Assembly (NCBI GenBank): GCA_020881915.1 | Contig: JAJFPB010000001.1 | Location: 3,968,001 to 4,032,000 of the forward strand | Length of the DNA: 64,000 nucleotides | Reading direction: 5' to 3' | DNA from: Paramyrothecium sp. XJ0827 | Lineage: Eukaryota; Ascomycota; Sordariomycetes; Hypocreales; Stachybotryaceae | Part shown: in pieces, positions 32,343-44,300 of the stretch | How positions within the stretch are numbered: the stretch's first letter is position 1 | Layout of the letters: each line of letters opens with the position of its first letter | Program-made: the position numbers and the translations under genes | The notes under the pieces: model-generated | What the model was told of the DNA's origin: nothing | The model's input: only the letters and a program-made list of their open reading frames with translations | The model's database searches: none

Positions 32343-33837
32343 CTAAGCAGGGGCATCAAAGGTAGAGCCGATAGGGCCAAACTTGATGTTGGAGAAGAGC
32401 ACCGTGGATCCGGGAACTTCGGCGACGACCTCGTCTGGGTCACCGGAGCTAGTAGCGCAGCTACCACGCTCAGTGCCGGGGCCGGTGGCGTCAACGGGGA
32501 AGGTTGAATCGAGCCAAAGCATGTTAGAGTGGTGCTGTGAAAGCCATGTTAATGAGTTGTCCCAGAACGCAAGATCATAGCACATAGAAGTGAGGCAAGA
32601 CTTACATCGTTCCACAAGCTCATGACGAGGACCATGGGGGCAGCGAGCGCCTCGCCCATCTTGGCAAGGCCACCCTGGGCGTTGAACGAACCCGCGTCAC
32701 CAAATACCTTCTTCTGGGCATCGCAGTATTCCTGAGTAATGGTGTTTCCAGCGATGCCTTCAATTTGGGAGTCGGCGTTGGCAATGACCTTTCCATCCTG
32801 GACGTAGAAGCGCTTGATCTCGGACAGGCCGCCGCCAGAGCCAGCAACGAATTGAGTGACGACTGTCAGCTTCTTGGTGGTGTCAAGGGTGAACTCGGCG
32901 CCGGGGCCATAGAAGGTCTGATTGCCCTGACGGTAGGCGTTGAAGTCGCAGCCATCGGGGTCACAGTCGCCAATGTAGCGGTCAGGAGAGTAGGTGCCAC
33001 CGCAGGAGTCGCCGTCGCAAGAGTGCTGGGCATTGTTCTGGCAGGGATGGGGGGTGTAGGCCGTGGAGATGTCGTTGGCCTCCCAAATGTCCATCTCAGC
33101 ACAGCATGTTCCCAAGCCACCGACACCGGCGTTCGAATCACCAGGGGAAGGGTTCCAGCCGTCTGAGTTGGCCTGTACAACAATGTTAGAATATTCTGCA
33201 AAACCAGCCGCGAATTCTCAATGTGACTTACCAGACCGTCAATAAACTTGACGTCCCTAGGGCACTGGCTGTCACAGTAGCCAGTGCCGTACTTGGCTCC
33301 AGCAGCATTGCCTTCATACTTGGACTTGCCACCATCCGCGTCCATGGAGACGAAGTAAAGGGCTCCATTCAGCCCACAGCTGATGTCGGAGACGTCGACG
33401 TCAAAGGTGAACTCGTTACCCAGGAGCTCAAACATCTGGTAGGACTCCTCGCTCTCCATGAGGTAGACGCGGCTTCCGACGTTCTTTCCATACGCGTGCT
33501 CCTTCACAAATTGCAGGCTCAGCTGATCCCCGCTGGTCTTGATACCGTACGTCTCATCATAGGCGGCACCATCGACGCAGCAGTTCTTGGCACAAGTAGC
33601 ACCATCCGGGCAGATGGCGGCATCCCACTCGTTGCCCGTGTAGCAGTTCTCGCCTTCGGCAGTGTGAGCCCATCGCCAGTTGGCATCAATGACAACAGAG
33701 CCTGAGACTTCGGTGCAGCCGCTGCCGGTGCATTGAGACCAGCTGAGGGCAGGGTGCTTCTCAGGCGTGGTGGTGCAGACTTGCTGTGCTCGAACAGCAG
33801 CAATGAGAGCTGCAGCAGTGGCCACGGTGCGATGCAT
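32343..33837 (-). CDS. GH7 cellobiohydrolase, single catalytic domain without CBM1
   Basis: CDS complement(join(32343..32534, 32606..33172, 33232..33837)), 454 aa. Introns are 59 and 71 nt. The ATG at 33837 gives a 17-residue signal peptide ([17 protein letters not shown]) and a mature N-terminus [12 protein letters not shown], as in fungal CBH1 enzymes. The catalytic triad Glu228, Asp230 and Glu233 sits in [13 protein letters not shown]. Other family landmarks are [31 protein letters not shown] and [19 protein letters not shown]. There are many paired Cys. The protein ends about where the catalytic domain of CBH1 ends, with no linker or carbohydrate-binding module. GH7 cellobiohydrolases cleave cellobiose from the reducing ends of cellulose with retention, outside the cell. 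CBH rather than endoglucanase is inferred from loop sequences. Confidence 0.95.
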
Positions 33838-33930
33838 GATGGATGATCTGTTTGGATAAAGTATATACAAGAACTGAGATTGTTGAGGAAGCTTAACGAA
33901 GAGGTAACACTTGGAGGACGCGGTGTTGAC

Positions 33931-33938
33931 TTTTTATA
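33931..33938 (-). promoter_or_regulatory. TATA box of the GH7 gene
   Basis: TATAAAAA on the minus strand, about 95 bp upstream of the GH7 start codon. GCGGGG and CTGGGG-like CREA-type motifs occur further upstream (about 34190-34250), but such hexamers arise often by chance. Confidence 0.6.
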
Positions 33939-36555
33939 GAGGTTTTCCGTCTGAGGACACCGCAGGGCTTGGACAGAAATCGTTCTCGGAGCCACGATGT
34001 CCTAAGATTTGGCGACGATCTTTCCAGGTCCACAAAAGACACTGTGTTGAAGCTATCATGATCATCTCGAGACTCGGCGCTTCGGATTCCGGGCCGTGTC
34101 TTCCCCTTAAGATCGACATCCATAGCTCGTGGCTATTAGAGGAGATGAGTGCTTCAAGAGGGAAAAGATGTGAGAAGCAGAACGCGCTGTCCCCCCCGCT
34201 CCTACCCTTCCAGAGTCATCAAATGTCCGTCCAGGGGTTAAACATGGGGGGAGCTTATTTGAGTCCTTCATACAGCAAATGGGATTACCGCCATCCCTTG
34301 TACAATAGCATTTGCTTACCATAGCCTAGCAAACCCGACTGGCACAAGCGCACAAAGCAAAATGTGGTTAGTTGAGGCGGCACATCCCATCTGAGCGGCC
34401 TTCCATGTCTGAGTGGTGTGGGCGGAAGCCCTCCTACCGGTTGCAACCAGAGCTTGCTTGAACTCAGGAGATCCCGTGGATGATGGATCGTATGAATGGG
34501 CCCGCTGGACCGCCCCGGCAAGCCGGTCACCCCAAGGTCAACCAAGTTGGACATCAGGCGATGTCAATCTTACAATACCAGAATTTCCCAACTAGTCGTT
34601 CGCCAGTCATGGAGTCGCGGCTACCGATGGAGAAGATCGACGCACATCCCCCGCATGGCTTCAGGGGAGAATCTGTCCATTCCCCGCATGACTACCTACT
34701 CCTGTATTTTCACCCGAAGACCGCTCAGTATTCTTAGTTCGGTCAATGAATGTGCTACTGTTGAGGGACGAAAAGTATCGAGGCATTGTGCAAGACTGCA
34801 CAATATCAGCCTCTCCTCGACCATGTCAGGTCCATTCAAATCACAATGCTGTGGTTGCCGACCTCGCTGCTATGGCCCGTCAACGTCTATAACAGTACCC
34901 TTTAGTTCAACAGCCAAGGCTATCGTAGGGAACCACATGCAGAAGTATTCGAAACCAGGCCATTCCTGAATGCGATCCCCATAAAATCTTCTTGAGGTAT
35001 ATTGACGTCAGGGGGAGTAGATGTCATTCCGAGAACCCCCCTTCCAAATAAAAATCTCACTCTGAAGCTTGTTGTGGTTGAATAATGAACCACACGCTGA
35101 GCCCGTTGGACTGGGATTTACCCTGAATCGGTGTCAGCTGTCCAATTAACTTGAAAATTGTTCAGGATAAACAAAACACGGCCCGTACAGCCAGCGCGCT
35201 TTTCATTTCCTGGCGCTGGATCAAGCGTCCGTCGCTATGAGCGTATTCTTGGGTCACCTTTCGGTGCTCTGCCGTTGGTGCAGTCGGAGCATCGGGCGCG
35301 TCGGTTTGCCCTGGACGACTAAGGTGAGTGCGTTTGCCGGAGATAACGAGATGATGTGGCAACCCTCCAAATGCCGGCGACGACGTCGGTGCAACGTCTG
35401 GGCAGCACGTTTCTTGGCGATGCACCCGGCTTGGCTGTAGCCCTCTCGCAATAAGCCATTCGATAGGGAGCCGTGAGCAATCATCCGAGCCGACTTGGCC
35501 GGCTTGGCTCAGCCTCCAACCGCCGATCGCCTGCCACCGGCCGCGTCCACACGTGCCGTTTCCACCTCGAGCGCCTTTGTCAACGGCGCATCAGCACAAC
35601 TAGTGGGGGCAGCGCGCCCAAGGCATGGAGGTGAAGCTTCCGAGATCTCCAAATGCAGCCTGGGGTAAATCTCTTGGAAACAGATTCAAAAGGACCTAGG
35701 ACCCCCGGGCCAAGGGTCATGAGGAAATGATCGGCGCTCTTCGCCAACTACAACCGTTTGGCTGGTGCGTTTGGGGTTTGAAGATCGGCAGCATCGCGAC
35801 GTGGGCTAACGAGCATAAATCGAGGTCATATGAGAAGCAAAGCGAGCCATTTCCCAGCGACGATCATCGTGTGCCTCCGTGTTGGAAAGGGGAGGAGCTT
35901 TTCGGTTGTCATTCAAGCTCCACGTCTTTCGACAAGGACGACGCCCACGTGACAAGGCCGCTCAACTTCCTTCCACTCCCTCTTGACGGATTGAACCCTT
36001 CTCTCAAATGCCATCGCCGGTGAGGGTTTCTAAATGCAATGGGTATGGAACGGGTCGATATTTTGCTGATTCAAGAGCCCCAGATTCTCTATCTAGGCGA
36101 GCTATCTGTCGCATCCATTACGCCTCGCCCACGTTCTGGTCCCTTGCCAAATTCCAAAACCATCTCCCTGATAATACGCTGGACAATCCTCAAATAATCT
36201 ACAGTATCCGTCACTCCCGCCCATTGCCCATCCCCGGGACCATGGGACTCGCCCGTGAGGAGCTGCGCGGATTATCCACTTGCTCCCCAGGCGCTCTAAC
36301 ATTCCTTCACCGAGAACTGATATCAGCTCCCCTTGCTCGCAAAACAGATCCCAAAACATGCATAACGCGCGGCACCACCGTCTTGTCCGTGCTCTGAACC
36401 GGCAACTCAGGAAGCCATTGTCCTGAAGCCTGCTGAGGAAGCGGTGTCTGCCCGGGCCGATGCCGGGCCTCGCGAAGCGCCTTCCGTGGGGATTGGGAAG
36501 GTACTCGCTGCTGAGGAGGCTCAGAAATCGGTATAGTGGGCTCATCAATGGGTTC
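33939..36555. other. 2.6 kb intergenic region, GH7 promoter side
   Basis: No gene is supported; ORFs near 34496-34969 and 35162-35484 lack recognisable features. The left part is the upstream region of the GH7 gene. The right part is the 3' flank of the Sfh1/Snf5-type gene. Confidence 0.45.
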
Positions 36556-38383
36556 CTAGACCGCTCGAAGATCTTGAAGATGCAGATTCTTAGTCTGTCG
36601 GGGGAGCTTGCGATCACGCTCATACATGAGACCACAGTTGGCGCAAAGGGACTGGATCATAGTTAGCACTTCTGTAATGCGCCATCAGACTGCACCGTGG
36701 GTGATGACTTACTCTCGGACCTGCAGGGCCATCGCGGACGGCCCACACGCTTGTTCCCCATATGCGACAGTGTGTACACCGCCAGGTATTCCTCTCCAAG
36801 TCAGTCAGGGCTCCTCCACCACCATAGCCACCAACATCTGGCGTTCCTCGTCCTCCTGGAGTCCCTGACCGCCCAAGAGGGCTGAGGCTGCGGAAGCGCC
36901 GCTTCTTTTTGGAGCGCTCTCCTCGCCCCATCCTCTCCTCTTCTACCTCGACTGCCGCACCAAAAGGCGTCCCGCCCAGCATACCAGCTGTAGAACTGAA
37001 GCGAGCTGTCTCTCGGCGCAGTCTCCGCACTTGCCTTTCGCGATCACCTTCGCGCTTCTCCATCTCTTCCTTCGTCAAGATCTCCACCTTTGGCTCCCAG
37101 TCGTCTGCGAGATGATCTGGGTCGTACCGCCAGCCGGCCTCGGACCCATGGGCGGCATCGTTGGGAAGCTCCTGCTGCAGTCCCCCCCAGCCAGCCACAA
37201 GACCACCAGCTTCACAAGCCTCCTTCTTGAGACGCAGTACCGCCTCGTAGATGGCATGCGTCATGGCTGGAACCCACTCCCCGGTCAAGCCGAGGTCTGC
37301 ACATGTGGTCTTGGCGAACGCTTCCGCCGTGCCGGGTGGATGCAGCAGAGACCACTCGAACTTGTCAGTGTAGAGCATTGAAGCAAGATTTATGCTCAAA
37401 TTAATGATGCATCGATACGTATCGTCTGGGTTGTAGTCGTCGGAGTCTGGTAGTATAGGCGTAGCTTCGGCTGTCACATCTGCCGCCTGTGTAGCCTGGC
37501 CTTGTACCGGTGTAGACACTCCGCCAACTTGCGCCGGGGTGTCGGGTCGCGAGATGCCGCGGGCCGCTGATGCGGGGGAATCTTCACGGGACTTGAATGC
37601 AAGAGCCAAGCGTGACGGCTCAATGGGAGTCCCGACAGCCGCCGTCGGCGGCGCCTGCGTCGGAGCTGCGGTTTGCGGCTCTGTATGAAACAGTGGATGG
37701 AGCGCGACGCCCGCATATTCCTCCAGTTGCGTCCTGATTTGCTTGCTAATCTCCGCAACCACAAGGGTGCGGTTGGGAAGATCTAGGTCTTGGACCAAGG
37801 TTTGAGCGAATTGATCAGTAGTAATCAAAGTTTCGTGAAGATTCCAGCAGAAGATGTCTCGCAACTTGTAGGGAACGGTCATCTCCTGGGGTCGATACTG
37901 CGGTAAGGAGATGTCGACAGAGTTGGGGTTTGGAGGAGGGAAAGGGGGGGCCGGAATGAAGGAAGGGATGTCGAGATCGATTCGTATTGGGATCAGGGTC
38001 AGGGGAAGGCTCGCCTGAGAAGCACACTGTTGATCGCTTCTCACTGTTCGATTCTTTCCCATCCAGTCGCGCCAGATGCCCTGAAGATCCACGGGCGCCT
38101 TCGTGTCCTTGCCAACCTTGTCGGCCAGATCCAGTCGGCTCATCGAATCCTCCTTGCGCAGGCTCCGCAGCCCAGTTGGTCGCCGTCTGGTATCATCGCT
38201 ATCGTCGTCCAAATCGTCGAAGCCATCCTCGGCGTAGTTGATGATGGTCGTCCCTCGCTTGGTGGTCCTCGAGATGGGTCCGGTCGGCGCGGTCGGTAAC
38301 ACTGGGGTCAGGAGGGAGTTGTTGTAGGTGCGCAGTCGCGGTGCGTATGTCGATACAAACGCCTGCGGTCTTGATCGTTCCAT
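36556..38383 (-). CDS. SFH1: SNF5/Sfh1 family chromatin-remodelling subunit with GATA-like zinc finger
   Basis: CDS complement(join(36556..36651, 36713..38383)), 588 aa. The intron starts GTAAGT, has a GCTAAC branch site and ends ATCCAG. The N-terminus is disordered. The SNF5 domain includes TLIPIRIDLDIPSF (about 130), repeat 1 (LRDIFCWNLHETLIT, ISKQIRTQLEEYAGVALHPL) and repeat 2 (CIINLSINLASMLYTDKFEW, then WVPAMTHAIYEAVLRLKKEA). A GATA-like finger uses Cys536, Cys539, Cys560 and Cys563 (CX2CX20CX2C); its second half is encoded in exon 2 as SLCANCGLMYERDRKLPRQT. This layout is found in fungal RSC subunit Sfh1 and SWI/SNF subunit Snf5; Sfh1 is favoured by the length. It is nuclear and acts in nucleosome remodelling. 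The choice between the two paralogues is an inference. Confidence 0.88.
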
Positions 38384-39201
38384 TGTGCCGTCTATGGGAC
38401 CTGAGCGGTCATCTCATGCTGGCGCAAGGGAGCAACGCTGGCGCGCAACGGCACGAACCCTCGGGCGCACGCGCTGAGGCCTGGCAGGAATTGAAAGTGG
38501 CAATCGAGTTCGTATCGCTCTCGGCTACACGACTCTTCGCTCGCAAAGTGCCTCTTGGTGTGTGCGGGGAGCCGATCGACCGTCGCTAAGCACGTATTGA
38601 ATCAGGCGACAGGTTATCGAGTCGCGACATGGGCGACGTTTGTCTCTATCGCGTAGTGAAGTACTAGTGTAGTCGAAAAATTCGGTACCTTCCACGAGCA
38701 GTTTAGCCTACAACAGGAGGCATGCTTATGTAATTTCCTAAAAGCTCCAAACCAACTCACCTACCCGGAAGCGCCTCGACTTTCACAAACTGCAGCAACG
38801 GCGCGTTCCATATCTTATACTGGTTACCTACCTTACCTATGTTGCTGGGACCTAGAACCACAATCACCATGGTTCGAATAAAATAGCAGGCTTTGTGTTC
38901 TTGTATACCACTATAGAATCATAGGTCTTTTAAGTTATGTTTCAACAACTTGAAGCGCCTGTACACCTTCACCATTCGGGTGGTGACTATTGGCATGCTT
39001 TTGAGGAGGCCGGAGGGTTCCTTGGTGATGTCTAGGTAAGGTGTGTACGCAAATAGAGACTATTTGCAAAGGGGCGTTGATCTGCTATTCAGGAGGCATA
39101 TTTATGGATGCGTGACCTTGCAGTCACGAGAATGGTTTCTCGCCGAGACTGTTAACGGAGTCGATTAGCTGGCAACTTTCTCAAAAATGATAGACTTGGG
39201 C
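38384..39201. other. AT-richer intergenic region with TACCTTACC motif
   Basis: This region separates the start of the SFH1-type gene and the end of the CAP relic. It contains a TACCTACCTTACCTA motif near 38825-38840. No gene is supported. Confidence 0.45.
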
Positions 39202-39776
39202 TTATGCTGACATGTTCCCTTCTGGAAAGAACCGGCAGACGTCGTAGTATTTGTACGGCTCTGATATGCTGTATGCCCGGGCGCAGCCGACGTCGGTAGA
39301 TTTGGACCACATACACTGAGCTAGGGACTAATCAGTTCGATTCCACAGGCCATCCTTGTCGTAGCCACCCATTGCAACTTCGATCACCTACACCAGTGCA
39401 GCCAACGCTCTTTGCCTGTCGTGACGGGTTTGCCGTCATACAAAGAAGCTTGTGCAAGCCATACGCGAGTGCCTGCTTGGAGAGGCGTGTCGTAGGCGGC
39501 ATCGCACTGACCAAATTGCTGCTGATAGATTACTTCGCCCTGCTGAGGGCGTAACTGACCCGAAGCATGGCCAAAAGGCTGTAGCCCTGCGGCCATCTGG
39601 TTCGCCTAGAACTGGGCATATGTGGCCAGAGTCGGGTTCCATTCCAGTGGTTCGATGCCTTCAATGTGCCGCGCCTGGTTGATCATCTCGAAAGCGAGCT
39701 TCGCGTCGTTCGCCTGAGTAAGGCAAGTCGGTAGAAGAGGAAGGACAAACAACAGACCAGCTATGTTGCGATACAT
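39202..39776 (-). pseudogene. CAP/SCP (PR-1-like) secreted protein gene with one in-frame TAG
   Basis: Exons complement(join(39202..39320, 39392..39776)), 168 codons including the stop. The ATG at 39776 gives a signal peptide (MYRNIAGLLFVLPLLPTCLT). The CAP core is readable: FEMINQARHIEGIEPLEWNP, MAAGLQPFGHASGQ, GEVIYQQQ, and after the intron CMWSKSTDVGCARA and YYDVCRFFPEGNMSA. Codon 57 (39606-39608) is TAG where CAP proteins carry a conserved Trp (AQxWA). Everything downstream stays in frame, including the splice (GTAGGT donor, CCTAG acceptor). It is therefore a recently disabled gene, a polymorphic null allele, a sequencing error or a readthrough case. CAP proteins are secreted and often bind sterols or fatty acids. 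Confidence 0.68.
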
Positions 39777-40509
39777 CTTGACGGAGTGGCAAGTGAGCGA
39801 GGACTGGTCTAAGAGATGGTAACAATACAATTGAACAGAAAGAGAGGAAGATTCTTAGGTGTAGAGCCAGTACAAGACGACCATTCACATTTGTGTAGTA
39901 GGCAAGGTATGCAGGCGTTGGTACAGAATAAATCAGAGTCCACATGAATAGAGTACCGTAGGTAAAGTTCGTATGATCACAGAAAGAGCAACACACCTAG
40001 AATCTCTACCACCGAAGCTAAATTGGCAATCATAGTCGTTTAACCTTCATGGGGACCTACCCTCGACAACTCGTTACGGTTAGCTCCGACATCAAGTTGA
40101 ATTGCGATCCTGCGAATTGGCAAAGTCTCACTCTAGCGACCGTGTATCCTGACATCGTTGGGGGAAATGGAACTGGTGAGAAGCTTGACAACAGACGCAC
40201 CTTTGCGTGAACTACCTTAACTGCTAAATATGCCACCAACTAAGAGTAGGACGGGGGTCCAAGGCTCTGGCGCGTGGCAGTTGTTGCTGGAGAGCGAGGG
40301 TAAGGCGTCTGACATAAGCATGACGTTGCGGTACAGGGTCCTTTAAGCTGGTTGGTACCTGAACTTAGAAACTACTAGGCTTTATCATTTTTGATTCAAC
40401 CTTTGTCTCCATTGAAATTTTTTGGAATACCACGTCCGACCTCGCGACCTGATACCCTTCGCACATACTTTACCTTCAGCAACCCGCGCGCAATCCCCGA
40501 ACCTTGATC
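39777..40509. other. divergent intergenic region
   Basis: About 730 bp separating the CAP relic (minus) and ZIM17 (plus). It is AT-rich in places and shows no supported ORF. Confidence 0.4.
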
Positions 40510-41112
40510 ATGGCTTCCCACGGCGCCTCGTTGGTCCGCAGCATCTTCGGTCAAGCGTGCCGCCAAAACTTAATCTTCAATTCGGCACCTCGTCTCGCCA
40601 TCCCGCGCTTGCAACGTCCGCTTGCCGCCTCCATCCGCGCGCGACACTCCATCCCCCGTCCTCCGCCGCGCCAACCGCTGTCCGAAACGCAGCCCGGCGA
40701 GCCATCTCCCGCGAAGGCCGCCTCTGCCTCTTCTCCCCAGCCCTCTGCGCCCTGGCAGGACGCCGACGTGCCCAATACCGAAGGCGAACGACCCTCGCCG
40801 CGCAACCCAGCCTACTACCAGCTCTCCTTCACATGCGTCCCCTGCGGTCACCGCTCTCACCACAACATTTCCAAGCAGGGCTACCACCACGGCTCCACTC
40901 TCATCACCTGCCCTAGCTGCCGTAACCGTCACGTTATCAGCGATCACTTGAATATCTTTGGGGACCGCAAGATCACCGTGGAGGATCTTATGCGCGAGAA
41001 GGGGCAGCTCGTGAAAAGAGGCAGCTTGGGAGAAGACGGCGATATTGAGTTTTGGCCCGATGATTATAGCCAACAAGAAGCCGACGCGCCGTCCACGTCC
41101 AAAGCAACATAA
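40510..41112 (+). CDS. ZIM17: Zim17/Tim15-type DNL zinc-finger protein (mitochondrial Hsp70 escort)
   Basis: A single exon of 200 aa. The ATG at 40510 is the first in frame. Residues 1 to about 48 are Arg/Ser/Ala-rich without acidic residues, a typical mitochondrial presequence. A low-complexity linker (50-98) leads into the DNL domain: YYQLSFTCVPCGHRSHHNIS, YHHGSTLITCPSCRNRHVIS and DHLNIFGDRKITVEDLM. Cys109, Cys112, Cys134 and Cys137 bind zinc. The family keeps mitochondrial Hsp70 (Ssc1) soluble in the matrix and supports protein import. The C-terminal acidic tail is not conserved. It converges with UTP20, with 283 bp between stop codons. Confidence 0.93.
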   Translation: MASHGASLVRSIFGQACRQNLIFNSAPRLAIPRLQRPLAASIRARHSIPRPPPRQPLSETQPGEPSPAKAASASSPQPSAPWQDADVPNTEGERPSPRNPAYYQLSFTCVPCGHRSHHNISKQGYHHGSTLITCPSCRNRHVISDHLNIFGDRKITVEDLMREKGQLVKRGSLGEDGDIEFWPDDYSQQEADAPSTSKAT

Positions 41113-41395
41113 GCATATGTCAGTCACTTCTTTCCTTGAGCTCGGAACGGCTTGATCCTACAACAAGCCTGGTATCAAGATCTTTGGCTGTCTCGGCGTT
41201 TGAATTTGATCTTGAGATACCCCACTCCCATTGCAATAGATGTCTTATAATATAGAGTAGTTTGACAATCTACAAATGAAATACCAAATTACATGGTCTA
41301 CATAACAGACGCGCAAATCAAATGCCGACGCCGTAAATATGCTGCATGTGAGCTTGTTCCGCCTAACGCCGTCCCAGTGCAAATTTTCAACCACA

Positions 41396-44300
41396 TCACC
41401 ATCCCTTGTACGACTGTCTCATGCTCTTCTGCTCCCGAGACCTCGTCTTCCTCCTTTCCTTCTCCTTCTCCATCCTCTTTCTCTTGTCTCTACCGTACTT
41501 CTCAGGATGCGCGATGGCTTCAATCTTTCTCTTGCTCGACCGTTGCTGTCTCTTGGCCTTCACCTCTTCACGGACGGCCAGCAGTTGCTTGCTGTACTCG
41601 GAAGTGCCGAATTTCTTCTGCAGAGAGTCCATCATAATCTGAGACCTGGTCTTCAGACCTTCGTACTTAGTCTTGAATAGTTCATCAGATGAGTATGGGG
41701 CTGCAATGGTTGGGTCGGTGAGGTTATGTAGAGGACCCAAAATCGTCTTCAGCGAGTTTTGCAACCGCTCCTTTGAAGACCGCCGGCATATAGTCTCGAG
41801 GACATCCATGGCGACAACCTTGCACGTAATAGCTGCGGCCTTGGGCGAAATTTCCTTGCGCAGAATGTGAGAGAGTCGCTGGAAAAGGTAGTGAAGCGTG
41901 CTTCCTCCCTCAACGTCCTCATCGGGTTGCTCCTCTTCCTCCGCTGCATCATCCTCGGGGCTGGTTGATGCAGGAAGACGGTTTGCTAAGAATACCAGGA
42001 TTTGGCCTGCCTCAGCAGCTAGAGTCTCGTCCACTTCGGTACCGTTCAACACTGACAGCGTGAAAGCGACCAGTTCTTGAACGTCATCTGGAGACAACCG
42101 AAGGCCATGCGACCCGTTGATGGTGGTCTCGGCAGAGCTAGTAGAGCCCTGCTTCGCAAAGTCGGCAAGGTACATGGCGATTAGTCGCACTGCCACCAGC
42201 TGTACCCCGTGATGGTCGTGGCTCATGCAGCGGGCGATATCCTTCCACAGCCCCTCGTTCTCTGCTGCCAAGATTTTGTCTGGGAACACAGATGTCAGGA
42301 TCTGGATGGCCCCCAACATTGACTCCAAAAGCTCTGCATCTGTGACATTCACGTCCGTCGACAAGACGCCGGCGGCTTTTCCTAGAACTAGACTGAGATC
42401 CTTCTTGTTCTTGGATGCATCTGGGTACGATTCGAAATAATATCCGAAGACCTGGAATCCTAGTCTTTGCACAGCCGTATTGCTGTCGTTCTCGATCCAA
42501 GACCGAAGCAATGGTAGGAACTTCTGCACGCGTTCCTTATCTGATTTGCGGAAGACCTCTCTGAGCAACTCCGCGGCAGCCAACCGGCATTTTTCACTGT
42601 CATCGTTTGCAAGGACAAAGAAGAGTGGCAAGAAGCAGGTCGCTGCCACCTCCTGAATGAACTCGTTGGATGACTTCAGGAGGAGAAGATGCAGAACCTC
42701 CATGACGGAGAGTCGCCCTCCCTCGCGTTCATACTTGAGATTGGCCACGACAAAGTTGAGCTGCTTACCCCAACGAGCCTTCTTTTGGGGATATTCTCGG
42801 ATGAATTGGAAGAAAGCACCTCGCGCAAGGTCTCTTGTATCTTTGTCGTCGTTTGTAATCATAACAGTGCCAACATAATCCATGGTGTCGTAGACAGTAG
42901 CAGTTTCGACCCGACGATCCAAAACGGCTCGCAGGAAGTTGAATGTGACGTGGCGGTAAAGAATCTGCGTAAGATCATCTTTCAGTTTCCCGAGTAGCAT
43001 GTCAATAGCAGCGTCCTTGACAACGACATCTCGTCTATCTCGGAGAACAACTGCCAACATCTTGAGAGCTGCCTGAGCAATCTCCGTCGTCGTGGCTGAC
43101 GACATGGAGATGCTCTTCGTGGCCTCCTTGACAGCGACTTTGTAAATGTTGGTGCCATCGTCTGTGGAAAATGGAACCTTGACCAGCACTGCGAGCAGGC
43201 GGAACGCCGACATTTTTACCTCATCTTCGCCATCGATGATCGCATCACCAAGAAGTGGAAGGAAGCCGGCCACGTTCGAGGGAGTCCGTAAGCTATCATG
43301 CTTTTTGAACATTGAACGCAATATGTCGAAAGCGAACCTTGTCAACTTGTAAGTATGTTTGGTGGTCGTTCCGCGTTCTCCACTCTTCTTGGCCCCCCTT
43401 TGCACAAGATATTTCTTGACTCGGGGATCAATCTTGACCTCGGCTTCAGGCTTCTGGCTATCATAAACAACCTGAATCACTTCGTAGCAGAAGACTAGGG
43501 TGTCCTGGCTCTCCGCTGCGGCGTTCTGTACAAGACCGGCAGTGATTCGTGCCATCAGAGCATCGATCTTGCGCACCATCTTGAGGTCAACCTTTTGCAT
43601 CAGAAGAGCCTGCAAGGGTTTGACTAGAGCAATAAGGCGGCTGACAGAGGCAGTTTTCGCAATCAATTCCATTGAGTCTTGACTCTTGCTGCCTTTGACT
43701 TCCTTCATCTGGCTGATATAACCCTCGGCATCTTTTTCCTGGCCAACAACGCCAAATATATCATCCATGATGACAGAAACAATGGCGGGGAGGCAATAGT
43801 CTAGATCTCCAGGGGCAAATGTACCGGCAGTAGCAACCAGAATAGAGTGCACGGTGTAAGAAAGCACGTGTAGTTGATATCCCTTGGTCAGCGCCGACCG
43901 TAATTCCTTCAGGATGAAACCGATGAATGATGGTCCTAGAACTTGCGCGATCTTCACAAGCGTGTCCCTCGTCAAATCTCTGGACTCGGATGATTTGCTG
44001 CGCAGAATGTGACAGATGTCGGTCAAGACTCCTGCCAACTTCTGATCCAGTTCGTCTGAGGGCAGACCCTTCAGAAGCTTGACAATAACCACCCCGATCG
44101 GAACTCGATAGCTAACTTCCGACTCGTCCTTTTCGTGTAGATATTTCAGGAGTGGGGGTAGGAAGTGGTCGACAATCTCAGTGTGAAGCTCTCTACCTTT
44201 AGGGATGGTCGTTGAGAGCCTCTTACCAGGAGACTCAGTTGTCCCTGGCTCTTCAACCTCCATACTGTCCGGGTCTCTGTTCGGCAGGCTAGCAATTAAT

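Noticed and set aside
34496..34969. 157-aa ORF near the GH7 promoter
   Set aside because: No motif, no start context, no conserved features.
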